A DNA stretch of 64,000 nucleotides. Source: Thamnaconus septentrionalis. Its lineage: Eukaryota; Chordata; Actinopteri; Tetraodontiformes; Monacanthidae. Position numbers and translations under genes: made by a program. Every line of letters begins with the position of its first letter. Positions within the stretch are counted from its first letter, which is position 1. The stretch is taken from assembly GCA_009823395.1 (NCBI GenBank), contig CM020510.1, positions 1,793,773-1,857,772 of the forward strand. Direction: 5' to 3'. Under the pieces are notes generated by a model. That model saw nothing but the letters and a program-made list of their open reading frames with translations. It did no database searches and was not told the DNA's origin. Below, one piece after another: positions 22,100-34,394 of this stretch.

Positions 22100-22709
22100 A
22101 CAGATTCCAATTCATTTCCAAAGAGGGCATTGAAGAGCAACAAGTGTGAGGATTAATTGAAACTCACCAGAGGAAGCTTGATAACCCTAAGCGGGACGTG
22201 GCGAGTAATGAGACGGCGTCATCAAACAACAAACAGCAACGACAACAAATGAAGACAAATCTGCAGACCACAGGAAGTCACAATGTGCTCCAGTCACAAA
22301 GATGTGCTTCGTTAGCGTCCTCAACTTTATTCTCTTTATTGATTTATTTATTTCCACTCAACTACAGTGGCGCACACCAAAAAAAAAAGCCTCTCTGCCA
22401 CTGATCTGGAACTGGAGTTAAATGTGATGACTAAACTGAATAGAAATTATGACTGCCATCATCCTGGGTCTTATCGCTGTCTTCTTAAACAAAACAAACA
22501 AAAAAACAAAACCTCTCCTGGCACTGAGAGGAAAGTCACATGCAGTGCTCAGAGAAAGGGCCTTCCGTATCCCAAACAAAATAAGATTCTATTTTTATGT
22601 CTGATGAATTGAGCTGGAAACCCGAAAATACAGTTGCAGAAGAAGCTTCTAAAGTGTCTGTTGGAGTGACACAGACGCTCTGAGGCAGTCGGTCTCATTG
22701 GAATTTACA
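22100..22709. other. Non-coding sequence
   Basis: Lies between two oppositely oriented AGCTGCG elements. No gene recognised. Confidence 0.4.
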
Positions 22710-22925
22710 GTCGATCATAACGCAGCATTTTCACTGGTCCGTGAACTGGTCACGTGACCTTGTAAATGCAAACACAGTGTTTCCGTGGCAGTTTTGCGAC
22801 ATTCCTCGACATGGATCTGTGTGAAAAACCACAAAAACCTTTCCTCCATATCTGAGAGGTTTTTCCAGGTTTAGCTGCTTCCATCACCAGGTTTTATGGC
22901 CATTGTTTAGGTTCTGCGTAACTCC
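22710..22925 (-). mobile_element. AGCTGCG-ended element, partial copy (b3)
   Basis: In reverse orientation to b2. It retains the segment around the remnant start codon (ATGCTGCGTTATGATCGAC on the minus strand), the TGAACTGGTCACGTGACC block, and the GGTTTTTCCAGG...TTATGGCCAT end. Both termini are worn. Confidence 0.7.
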
Positions 22926-25900
22926 AGCGGTGATGGAGAGGCAGCTTGTCAACTCCTCAGGCCTTCCATATCTCCTCTCTCACTCCCAACTCTCTCTTCT
23001 CCTTCTTTGAACACCATCAACACGCTCAAACTGCGCTGACCCCGGCCTCTTACCTTCCACTGTTGGTGTCCAACCTTGAAGCACTGTGTGCCTTGACACG
23101 CCTGGGTCCACACTCTGCCCTTCTCACTGCCACGCCCTGCCCGCCGTGAAAGTGATGACAAAAGGATGTAATGCATGAGAGATCAGGTTCTCCAATCTTT
23201 CCCTCCAGCCCAAACCTCGGATCATCTTTTTTCTAATTCTTCATCCCTCCGTCGAGCTCGTCTTCCTCCCGTTCGATCGGTGTTGTGATCCTATTCTATC
23301 CTTTAATCCTAAATTTTGGATTCAGAAATGTTTTTGCTTTCCAGTTTCATCAGCTTAACTTCTCATTTTGTTGCCCAATCGTATTAATAAAATCTTATTC
23401 ATAATTTCCGCTGGTGCTTCATCACAGTCGTAGACAAATAGCAGACCGTTAGACAAAACCCTCCTTCGAAACAAATGCTTAACCATCTTAAATTTGATGA
23501 CAATGAACCTCATTTTGTTGAATATTGAATTTCCTTTCACGATTTGACCTCTTTGCCTCATGAATTTCCAGAGCATGGAGAGTCTGGACCGTGTTTTCCA
23601 CTGCAGGGTCAAGATTCCTGCTCCCCGACGCTACAGAAAATACCTGTAAACAACTCACACTGCTGCTGCTGCTGCTGCTGTCAAGGCAAATGTTTGCCAT
23701 ACCTTTCTAATTAAAAGAAAAAAGTCATTATTTTCCATCTGTCCGCTGGTATTTCTTTTGTGTTTCTGTCTTTTCCGCCGTCTTTAGCGGATGGCCATCT
23801 GTGGGGGAAATACTGTTTGAGATGCATGAGATTTCTAAGGTTCAGCGCCACCTTGTTAAAGTGAGCAGCGGGAAGCGTCCCGCCGGACCGTCCTTCATCC
23901 AGAACCATTTGCTGTGTGCACAACTTCCTCTGGATCAATACGTGACATCAATGCCAGGAGTGCATTAGCAACACAAAATGGCAAGTTTGCAGCCAACAAA
24001 TATAACAGCGGTATAATTAAATAGTGTTGCAGTTGTGTAGTTCTATTTAAGTTTAATACAAAAGTACACAGACTCCCCTTTATTAAGATTCTATGATGCA
24101 TTGAAATCATTAAGATTTAAATGTTGTGAAGCTTCCATTTAGTCATGACATTGGTTACAATAAACATGATGGTCGAGCATATAGTTAAAAAAATCCCAGA
24201 ATCAAAGTAGAGTTCAGATGGGTTCAGATGGTTAAAAAAAAATAATAAAAAAAAAGAAGGATTTTATTCTAAAAATACATTTCAATAAATGCGATTCAAT
24301 AGTAGATCATGTAACATTCACATTTAACTGGAGAAAAGGCCATCACTCAACATTCACCAGGCTGAGTTTATTAATACTTTGTAGCACAGGATGATTGGTC
24401 ACAACTTTCAAAAATAGGCAGCGCGCACGTGGTTTACTCCCAGGATGGATGTAAACTTGCCGTCATAGCACTCATCCACCACGCGCTATCTTCTGATGCT
24501 TGTCGTCAAAAACATCCAAAACTGTAAAAATGTCATCGTTGTTGTGTTGTTTACGTGAAAGGTTTTACTTGTCGTACTCCACGAGACGAGGCAACTTGCT
24601 TTCCAACGAACACGCGAGTCTGCAGCCAACACTTTCAAAGTCACAGAGTGAAGTGACGATTTCAAAGCGAAGATGAATTAGACCCTACAATTCAATTCCA
24701 GTCTCAAAAGTCTTGGTGACTGCCACCTGTGTCACCAGCGGGCTAGTCAGACCTGGGGAGCCTCTAATCAGGTGCACCAGGCTCCACCTTTGAAGCTTCG
24801 TTGGTTTTCGTTGTTCTGATCGACAGCCGCCTCCAAACCCTAATCGTCGCTCGGCCCACTCGCCTCTAAGCGTCATCGTCGGTGCTAAACTTTAATGAGG
24901 AAGTTGTGAGGAACAGTGACGACTGGCCAAACTGTCCCCTCCTCTCCACAACGACACACAAACATATCTCTCCTCTGGCCCTGGGACACACCATTGCAAA
25001 GTTTCCATTATTGTGTTCTATGCGACTGCAGCATTTTTCCTGGATTAGTTTTACACCGAGCGCACGCGTCACATTTTCCATTTCCGCAACGAGCCATTGT
25101 GTTTCTCACTTCTTGTGTTGCAGTAAAAATCCATTTGCCGTTTGGTCCTAAACATTCCAATTGCTGAGTGAAAATCCAGCTTTTCGCCCCAATGAGGCCT
25201 GAGTGGCTGCAGTTCCCCATTTGTCTGTAGAACGTAGTTCAATTTAGGTTCAATTTAGGAGCTACGCCAGCCTGTTGCCTTCTAAAGTTCTTTGTCTCTG
25301 TAAAAAAAAAAAAAAAAATAAAAAAATTCACTCAGGTTACTTGGAACTGCAAATGGCCTCTTGCCTAAAACTGTCTGAGGTTGCTTCTCTGTATTTGACA
25401 TCTATATATCAGCTGGCAACGTATCCAGTGTGTACCCCACCTTTGCATTTATGGCTTATTGACCACACAAGATTGTCAGAGGTAACAAACAGGTTGTTTC
25501 TTTATTAAAAGCCTTTTGTGTCACCACTGTGCGAAGCCAAGTGTACATTTTTCAACATGCGTTTCCATTCAAATCCAGCCTTTCCCATAAAACACGAAAG
25601 GTCGGGAAAACCTTCCCGCTGCCACTGGCGCACAGAGAATTACGTCTCAAAACTGGATTTGAAAGAATCACTCCTTGTGCAGCACCGTGTGTGAGCTACA
25701 GATGTATGATGGCAGCGTGAACGCCTCCTTGCTTCACATTACCTGTGAAAAAAAGGCCTGAGCTCGGCAGACATTGACTATAATCTACTTAGCCGTGGAC
25801 AACTATAGAATAGGCGAGTGAGGTGCAAATTAGGTGAGCGCAGAGGGCTCTGCAGAAAGTCAGGGGCATAAAGTGGAGGTCCTGTTCAAACCAAACTGCT

Positions 25901-26381
25901 TTAATGATGCCCTGGTGATTTTGGAGCGATTATGTAGAGAAAGATGAAATGGAAAAAAAGGAGCCGAGGAAAGAAAGAGGTTCCACGAAGGAGATGGCGA
26001 TTAGAGGGCTAAAGGGAAAATGTATGTTGGTGGAGTCAGGCGGGGGTCGTTCCTCACCGGTCTGTTACTGAGCATCAAGTGTAGCAACAAGCCTGCCATG
26101 ATGAAATGGTCTTTTTTTTTTCCCCGCATGTAAGAGCTGACACAGAAAGACCGCCAGTGGTAAATAATGTATGTGGACCGTGTTGCGATAAAGAAACCTG
26201 GACTCCACTGAAAATGGCATCAGTGTGATCTGGAGGGAGTCTCATCATTGTCCTGTACGACTGACGACTTAGGTTCCGATGAAGATAGCTACCAGACGAG
26301 GCCAAAACTATGGTCCGGGGGCCAGTCATCAAACAGCTGCATTTCCTCCATGTTTGCAGTGTTTTCAGAGCCGTTTCAATA
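22926..26381. other. Long unique non-coding stretch
   Basis: About 3.4 kb with no recognisable gene or interspersed repeat. It contains a short (CTG)7 run (23663-23682) and A-rich runs near 24234-24255 and 25301-25326. All frames are short. Confidence 0.45.
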
Positions 26382-26815
26382 AAGAGCCAAACACCCTGGT
26401 GGTTCTGGGTGGTTCTGGATGGTTCTAGTTGGCTCTAGGAGGTTCTAAGAGCCAAACACCCTGGTGGTTCTGGGTGGTTCTTGGTGGTTCTGGGTGGTTC
26501 TAAGAGCTAAAGACCCTGGTGGTTCTGGGTGGTTCTAGTTGGCACTGGGTGGTTCTAAGAGCTAAAGACCCTGGTGGTTCTGGAAGGTTCTGCATGCTTC
26601 TATTTGGTTCTGGGTGGTTCTAGTTGGCTCTGGGTGGTTCTAAGAGCTAAACACCCTGGTGGTTCTGGAAGGTTCTGCATGCTTCTATTTGGTTCTGGGA
26701 GGTTCTAAGAGCTAAACATCCTGGTGGTTCTGGAAGGTTCTGCATGCTTCTATTTGGTTCTGGGTGGTTCTAGTTGGCTCTGGGTGGTTCTAAGAGCTAA
26801 ACACCCTGGTGGGGC
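26382..26815. repeat. Hierarchical minisatellite built on a 10-bp unit
   Basis: An AAGAGCTAAACACCCTGGT header recurs at 26382, 26447, 26502, 26557, 26642, 26707 and 26792. Between headers are decamers of the GGTTCTGGGT type (variants GGTTCTAGTT, GGCTCTGGGT, TGCATGCTTC). Header spacings are 65, 55, 55, 85, 65 and 85 bp, so units differ by whole decamers. The variant order shows block duplication: the GGAAGGTTCTGCATGCTTCT block appears three times, only in the 3' half. Confidence 0.95.
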
Positions 26816-28477
26816 TTCAAAGACACTGACTTGGTTGCAACTTTGCTTTGCTTCATTTTCCATTGACATTACAGCAACATGTTTTTATAGATTGTTTCCT
26901 AATATGGGGTGGCTCACCAGAACCCTCCATCCATCTGCTGCTGCTCCGCTACCCCCCTCTGGCACACTGTCCAACCCACTGTGGCCCCACCAGTCAAACA
27001 GTACTAAACCCTTTCATACGAAGACATCCAGTTTTTGATTGTCCCAAACCTTTTACAGGCAGCTACTTGAGTTTGTCTAGGTTTTTGTTTAGTATTTTGT
27101 ATTGTAATCGGCCATTTCCTCTGTATTAAATGTTTACATGTTCAATATGGCACAGTCCTGTACACTGTACAGCAGCGTTGAAAAATGTTTTTTGGCCCCG
27201 AGATATGCACAACCCAGTAGGAGAGAAGATATTTTGGGAAATAAAGCCAATGCACCTTCCAAAGGCTGATCCATCAGCAACACCACAACCCGAGGCAACA
27301 CCGCGTTCTCCACATAGAGGCACGCAAGGAAGGTTCTCGGAAGGAAAATCGATGCGTCAAAACATACTGCGCCTCAAAACTCCAGGATCTATAGAGGAAA
27401 AAATATCGCTCCCAATGTGACGGCAGGGCAACATTACAATGTGAAACAGCCGAAGGAGAAAAGCACAGCGCCATAAAATGGAGCTGGATGATGTCAAAGC
27501 CATGAAACATTCATTAAAGGCCAGTTCTTCTACAGCGAAGAGAGTGAAGACAGTGAGTCGGTGCTGCGGCCGTTCGTCCTCCGTCAGGTAAAACACGGGG
27601 AAGAAGTGGATGGGAGATAAAAAAAAAAAAAAAGGGTACGATGATAGAGGGAAGCCACAAAATTGCATGTGTTGCGAAAAGGACGACTCCTGGCTGGGTG
27701 AAAATCCTGACAACTTGTCATTGCGGAGGTGGAGCGATGTATGGATGAGAAGAAGAATCCAGAAATAGAGAGCGGGATCAGGGGATGGAGCGAGAGCTGC
27801 GTGGATGAGAGGACGGCCGGAGAAGAAAAGATGTGTTTGCGGAGGACGTGGACCCAGCAGAGGATGCAATGGAGTGGCAGGTGAAAGGTTGAGAGTGACG
27901 AGACCACAGTGACAGGCGGGTTGATGAGTAAATAAACAACAGCTGCACATGAGAGGAACTCCAGAGGTGACTGAAGTGACAGCTCAAACTCCCCAGAATC
28001 CCCCTGCTTGTATCTTCCTGCTCGGATCAGCTGGTGTCAGGTGAGGCCGACGCAGTCGCTGTTGCCTCAGGTGCTGAAGATCCCCAAGCAAGAAGAGAAA
28101 AACTGTTCAATTAAAGCCGTAAATTTGAGTTTTTTCTTTTTTGCATCCTTCCTTCACAGCATCGCAACACACGTGATGGAACTTCCACGTGGTGGAAGGT
28201 CAGCGTGATGGCTTTATGGAATAATATCGATGAAAATACCGGAGAAGCCAGTTGCCAGGGAGATCTCCAACTGGGACGCAGCTGTGAGAGGCGTGACTGA
28301 AGCACACCACATATTTCCAGAAAATGGAGCTCCTGACATTTTTCAAAAGGTAAACACAATAAATATATTTTCCTGCTTAGGAAATGTTAGTAGACACACA
28401 TCAAAGTCACAGGATATAATAAGACTTAAAGCAAAATTAAGAATGAAAAAAAAACTGGGTTCATTTCATTAGTGGTA
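26816..28477. other. Non-coding sequence
   Basis: No repeat recognised. The minus-strand frame at 27357-27950 (197 codons) is compositionally biased and matches nothing. A possible short exon is discussed as a finding at 27536-27587. Confidence 0.4.
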
Positions 28478-28914
28478 CTGCTGTAGTCCAGAAGGCGCCA
28501 ACTGAGACCAAGACATTATCCAGACTAGAGAGCATGGAGATCAAGACCAGACCAAGACATTTTTTCTTGAACATTTTGCTGCTTTGCCAACTATTTTCAA
28601 CCATTTTCAAAAAACAACTTTGCTTTATAAAATAAAAAAAATAAAAAATCAATGAACTTGGATTAAGGGGGCAGGGTGTCACTCTGGGTGTCACCAACAG
28701 AGCGCAGAGCGTAAAAAGGCAGCAGATGGATTATTTTCTGTTATTACCGTGTTATTACAATGTTGGCTGAGTCTCCGCTGGTCCATATCAAAAATCCCCA
28801 GCCCGTCCAGTCCCAGACCGAGACCAGACCCAGTAAAACATAACTCAGAGTCCGAGACCAGACCCCTTAAAAAAGTGGTCTGGAGACCGAGACCAACCTC
28901 CAGGACTGCAACAC
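28478..28914 (-). mobile_element. GTGTTG-type DNA element, near full length
   Basis: The left end GCTGTAGTCCAGAAGG and the right end, read inversely, GTGTTGCAGTCCTGGAGG form imperfect inverted repeats. The interior contains CCGAGACCAGACC-type motifs and the AACTTTGCTTTATAAAAT block shared with 39892-40248 and 10110-10378. Orientation is opposite to those two. This kind of inverted-repeat element is frequent in fish. No clear target duplication is visible. Confidence 0.7.
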
Positions 28915-29532
28915 CAGTTGGTGGCGTGATGTGTTTTTTCAAACGGATGACTTTGACGGCGCCGTCTCCTAAATCGAGCCGCCACACTGAGCTCAGCCAA
29001 GGTGTCCAAGTCAGGAAAAGAAACATCCTTAGACAAACTTCCACACACGCTGATGCATTGTGTTGCCAGTAGCTGGCACAGTAACAAGAGGAGGAGGAGG
29101 AGGTGGAGGCCAGGCCATCTGATGGATGTCCGTGTCAATGCAGTAACGAATGAAGCATTTTCTCCTCTATGAATAATGCATACATTCAGGTGTCAAGCCA
29201 GTTCCTTCCCTCGCTCTGCTCCCGGCCCGAGCTGCTGTCCATCCATCCGCATCGCTCGGCCCGCCCCCTCACCTCCAAATGGAAATAAGAACAAATTGAG
29301 GCCATTATGAAGTGCTTGCATGCATGCGTGTGTGTGTGTGAAATTTAACCAGGAATGTCTGTGTGTGTGTGTGTGTGTGTGCACTTTGTCATTTATTGTA
29401 TTTGATAAAGCAGAGAATCAAGTCATTTTCAAAGACGCCCACAGAGCTGCTTCCCTTAGATGTAATATTGATGAAGACTGTTGAGTGATTAATAACAATA
29501 ATTATTGCTTTAAAACTGCAAACCCATCACAA
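28915..29532. other. Non-coding sequence with a GT run
   Basis: A GAGGAGGAGGAGG patch near 29090 and a GT microsatellite at 29361-29381. No gene recognised. Confidence 0.4.
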
Positions 29533-29692
29533 GCTGCATTTTTTCCATCACCCCTAGAATTACACCAAACCTAAACATGGCCATAATAAAACCTGGTGAT
29601 GGGAAGCAGCTCAGCTTGGAAAAACCTCTCCAATACGGCTGAGAGGTTTTGATGCTCTCATCAGGTGGTTTTCCACACGCATCCATGTAGAG
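29533..29692 (+). mobile_element. AGCTGCG-ended element, left portion (b5)
   Basis: GCTGCATTTTTTCCATCACC followed by the family block (CATGGCCATAATAAAACC, GGAAAAACCTCTCC, CATCAGGTGGTTTTCC, ATCCATGTAG). The rest of the element is absent; about 200 bp of other sequence follows before an inverted fragment. Confidence 0.75.
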
Positions 29693-29888
29693 TGAAGGTA
29701 ACATTGTGTTTTAATCGAGCATAATCGTATACTCACTGATATAAATATGCATAATCATACAATCATTGATATGAATATGTTTAATCCAGTAAGTTAACCC
29801 ATTCATAAGATGGGGAATGTATGCACAACATGCCTTGTAAGCTTTGTGCAGAGTAACATGATACCTACGAGTGGACACTGGAATAAAT

Positions 29889-29907
29889 AACCCTAACCCT
29901 AACCCTA
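29889..29907 (-). repeat. Interstitial telomere-type repeat (three units)
   Basis: AACCCTAACCCTAACCCTA, three tandem copies of the vertebrate telomere unit. It abuts the inverted fragment of the AGCTGCG element at 29908. Confidence 0.9.
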
Positions 29908-29969
29908 GCCATATTGGAGAGGTTTTTCCAAGTGTATTGCCATATTTAGCTTTTGGTGCAATTCCAAAA
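29908..29969 (-). mobile_element. Inverted fragment of the AGCTGCG element
   Basis: GCCATATTGGAGAGGTTTTT, then TATTGCCATATTTAGC, is the reverse complement of the block in the copy at 29533. The two pieces face each other across about 215 bp. Confidence 0.7.
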
Positions 29970-32900
29970 GAAAGACTTGCACCAAAATGTCCTTTCCAAA
30001 GGAAAAAAAGAAAGAAAACACAAAAGACTTTAGATGAGGAGTCTGAACGGCCACATGGCTCCATAAGGCTGCAGCTTAAATCGCAGTCAAGCCTTTATCA
30101 CTTCATTTTCAATTTGCACAGCAGACGCGATCAAACACGGGGTGAAAGAAGAAGCAGAGTAAAGAATCTTCTCTGCACTTGAACCTAACGACGCTCTTTG
30201 CTTTGGGATAAAGACACATTTAGAAAAAAAAAAAGTGTTTAAACAGATTAAACCATCAAGATTAGAAAGCGGTAGAAAAACCTCTGTTAAATTGAAACAT
30301 TGTCTCACTTTGGTCAATTTAATGTTTCTTGTAATGCATTCCACAACTCTATGCCACAAACATTTGATTTTGGGTGGCTTCCAATTTAGTTTTTCCTCTC
30401 AGGGCGTCAGTGAGTACTGAACAGAAGGTACTGGTGCTCTACTGAAGTGTTGTCAGTGCATCACTGATTCTACCCAGTTGCATCAATGTGATGTCGGGCC
30501 ACCAGTACGTATCTCCTCTCTGATCTTCCTTCACACTCCAACATTCTTCCTGTGTGAACTCGGTGTCCATATTGTGTGTTGTTTGGTTGTTCCACTCATT
30601 ATTTTTAGTCGGCACTGATTGAAATAATATCAAGCGACACCCTTGACATAATCCTCCACCATGACAGAAAAAATGTATTAAGATATAACCAGATTTGACA
30701 GCAGGGCATGTTATATTTATATAAGCCTTGCTGATCTTATTAAGATCTGGGGTTAATGTCTGATTGCTTCTGTGTTCCAAATGGAAACATCAACAAAAAC
30801 AGTGCGAGCCATAGTTGAAATTGTTGTTTTTAATGTGAAAATTGTATATGTGTGTGTGTGTGTGTGTGTGTGGCATAGATAACTGTCGGAGTTCTAATAG
30901 TCCATCAAAATGTCTTGCATGGTGACGAGTCGCTACCTCTTCCTGCTTGTAGAAATTCCTGCAAAGTGCCATCAACTCCCAGCTAGTTGCATGACTGTAG
31001 TTTAACTTGGAAAAAAAAAAAACTGGAGAGTACATACTAAATTCTCAACGCTGCAGACTAAGCTAGCAGTCTAAGACACTTGATTGATTAGCTGGTGTTT
31101 TATACTCAACAACCTGCATCGTTATTCTTTTGGTGATGGAGGAGGAGGAAAGAAAATATGACTTCCTGATTGTATTTGAAAAGAAACATCCAAGGTCCTC
31201 ACGTCAAATACAAAACTTTTTTTCCCATGTTAATTGTTTTCCAATGGAGCCTTTGTCTTAGGAAGATAGTTTGAAGTATGAAATAATGGATTTGCCAAGA
31301 AAAGACATAAAAAAGTGTAGCTAAATAATGGAGTTGAATTCATTTAAAACAATTAACTTGAAATTATTCTAAATATTTCCAGATTAGACTGACTTAGACT
31401 CCCCACAGAAACAACTGTTTGATTCAGTGAGGAGAAGCTGGAGGAGGTTCCTGTGAGGCAACCGGAGAAACACGGCAACGTGGCATTTCAAGAGTCAGCG
31501 CGTGTTAATGGTTGGAGCCTGCAAGAGTGTTTGCCAGAGTTCACGAGTGGAAATAGATTTCTCCCAGCGTGAGTCGCAGAGGGCAGTTTGGGGTGTGTTT
31601 GATGAAAAGGTTGAGAGGTAAGAAAGCCTCCGGAAGAAGGAATCTGTCCATCCAGGTCACGCTGGTCTGCTGGAGCCGGGCGAAGGCAGCGTGACACACA
31701 CACCTTGGACAAGTCAGAGGAAGAAATAGAAATGACACAGAGAGTTCAACACACAACACTTTGGAATGACGGCAGTTGGAGGTTTCTCTCCTTTGGTCCT
31801 CTCCTTCTCATCATCTTCATCTTCATCTTGCACACAGCACTCTTTTTTTCCAAGTCATTCATCCAAACTCATCAGATCAGACACTTGTCAACCTCTCGAA
31901 CACTGAATCTTCTTCTCATTGTTCATATCAGTGGTGACAAACCTTGTTGTGCCATAGCAGAGCTGTTACTCCATCAGTGTAACAATTAGCCAGGAATTCT
32001 CCATGCCATCATTATTTTTAGTACCCTGTATAAAAAGTGTATTATACCAAAAGCTTTTTTTTTTTTTTTAGTCATATATTAATACATTCATGCTCTTTTA
32101 TTTGACCGGAATTATTTTTATCGCAATTTCTAATTAACGATGACATTGAAAAGACGCTAGCTACAAACAACGTTCTCGCTCAGAAAGCCGCCTTTTGAAA
32201 TATCCGTCATCTCGGGACGGCTTGATTCCTCTTCATAAAAAATAAATGGTCAACTCTCATACAAGGGAAACCTGCCAAGTGCTGCCTTTAGAAAAGCTCA
32301 GCTTCCTCACAGTCACTGGTTTCCACTCGGCAGAGCCAAGCGTGTCCTTCAGCTTGGACATTTCACTCGCCGTCTAATTCTGGAGGTTCTTTGGGAAAAA
32401 AAAATAAAAATAAAAAAGGTGTTATTTACTCGTCGTGATTTAATGCACCACCTGGCCAGCACAGACAGTGGCAGTTATCAAACACACCCAAGTGTTCCGT
32501 GATTCAGAGGAATCACCGCTTACGTAAAAACGCCTGCTGAATCCCTCCTGCCGGGTTCTGACCGAGGAGCCGACAACGCCGGCACTTTTCTCCCAGCCGA
32601 CTTTTAGTGGGACATTAAAGAGACTGGCTGTAGTCTGACGAGTTGACATGGTGGACTAGTTATGATGGAGCAGTGTAACATCACATTGTGTTTGCCTGCA
32701 GGATTTTGAGCTCTGTGCCTCTCGCACCAGTTCTGGGTGGATGGGAGTTTGTTTGTCTGTGATGTAACCTGAGAATCCTTTTATAACAACTACTGGGGAA
32801 ATATTCCACTCGTTGTTGTCATTTGTGCGCTCTGATATTGTCCAGTTGAATTAATGATGACTTTTTTTCGTTGACTCCTTACAGATGAATCAAAGATCTT

Positions 32901-33635
32901 TCAGTCACGCTGCCCGGACAAAATCCTCATTCAGTAACGTGTTACATTTCAGCAACAGTTCTCAAAAAGTAATTCACTATTCAATGTTTTACCATTAAGA
33001 ATTATTCAATAGTTTACACCCTCATGGCAAATGTATTCTTACTCAAAGTGATTACGCCAAACTCAACCCAAAACCTCAGATTCCTCCTTAAAGCTATGAA
33101 ATGCTGTACACGCCAGGCCTGACACCACCAGGAAGTGTTCCAGCATTTCTGGTGCCAGGCAGAAAGTACTGACAGCAGTTTCCGCCGCTAAGAAGAAGGT
33201 CTCTGGAATTTTTTTGGCGGAAAGGTCAAACGCATCAAAACTCAGCACTCTGAAAAACTGAGCCAGCACAGCTCTGTCTGCGTGCGCAAACCAAGCCAGG
33301 AAGTGATATTCCACATTTTGGCCTTTTCTCACAGAGTCAGTGGTGGCTTCTAGAAGACGCTGGCTCAGTCACTGCAGCACAGCGGCTGAGTTTCCACTTT
33401 CAATATCTGAACCATGCGTGTTTTCAAATGAGTGTCTGGTTCTCCACTTGCAAAACTCTGAACTGAGCTTCCAGCTCACCCTAGGCAGTGTAAAGGAAGA
33501 TGATGGGCGGGGGGCTGAGCTGGAGGATCTGGTTGGATGAGAGCAGCCAGGGCTGAGCAAACTGCACAGCCGAGCTTCAAGGCAACTTCCTTGAAAATAC
33601 ATGGAACATGACTGGGTAGAATAACTGAGGTTATA
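29970..33635. other. Long unique non-coding stretch
   Basis: No gene recognised over 3.6 kb. It has a TG microsatellite at 30848-30872 and short A runs. The 33063-33600 part, with GAGTTTCCACTTTC and TGGTTCTCCACTTGC motifs, could be an old inverted-repeat element, but I see no paired ends. Confidence 0.4.
30848..30872. repeat. (TG)12 microsatellite
   Basis: Uninterrupted TG run. Confidence 0.9.
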
Positions 33636-33990
33636 CAGGTACGACCCAGAAAATTAGAATCTCAAGTAAAAGTTGTTTTATTTTGGAAATTTAACATAAA
33701 AGATGAAAGCAACACATTTTATTGAGCCATTCCACGCAAATTGACATCTCAAGCAGTTCCTTGTTGTAACTTTGCTGATTAAGATTTTCAGCTTATTGAA
33801 AAGCACAAACCCACAAACTCAGAACATGAGAATAGTGTGAAAAGCTTCAGTTTTGTAGCTTCAAAGAGTCCAAAGAATCCAAAACACCTGCATATTTGTT
33901 TATATATAATATGTCACATTTACCTTTTAAGTTGAATTGCAGAAATACAACAACCTTTTCAGGATATTCTCATTTTCTGGGTAGTGCCTC
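33636..33990 (+). mobile_element. Tc1-end MITE, copy 3
   Basis: Starts CAGGTACGACCCAGAAAATT after TA and ends GGGTAGTGCCTC before TA, so both ends are present. The central third is replaced by diverged sequence (GAACATGAGAATAGTGTGAA onward). Confidence 0.8.
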
Positions 33991-34394
33991 TACAAGTCCT
34001 GAACAACAAGAGAACTCTGGTCTTGATATCTACCATCACTGAGAATTCAATCATCACTGTTTTATTATGAATTAATGCTTTTTTAGAGGTTCTTTTTTTG
34101 TGGAAAAGCAAAAGTAATGCCAGTTGATGATGACAGACGTTAGCTGCTGTACTTCAGACGTGTATCTGTCCACTGCCAGAAGTTCACAGGTGTATGTTGA
34201 TGAGTCCGTTTTTTGTTCTTCGCGATCGAGGTGAAAATCCACAACTGAATGAAGACGAGCGATGCCACAGAGTTGCATACTGATGCAATCATCCGGCCAT
34301 GGCTGCTTGACATATGATTCCTAGAAAACAACAAACTTTTTTTCAACAAAAAATTTGAACCCATTCAAATGAAAGGACGGGACGGACCAGCGTG
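33991..34394. other. Unique non-coding sequence
   Basis: No gene or repeat recognised. Confidence 0.4.

Noticed and set aside
26382..26815. CRISPR-like array
   Set aside because: The regular repeats are a minisatellite. There are no unique spacers of constant length and the genome is eukaryotic.
27357..27950. 197-codon minus-strand frame
   Set aside because: Composition is biased (F, S, L, H-rich), with no domain and no splice or promoter context. Treated as chance.
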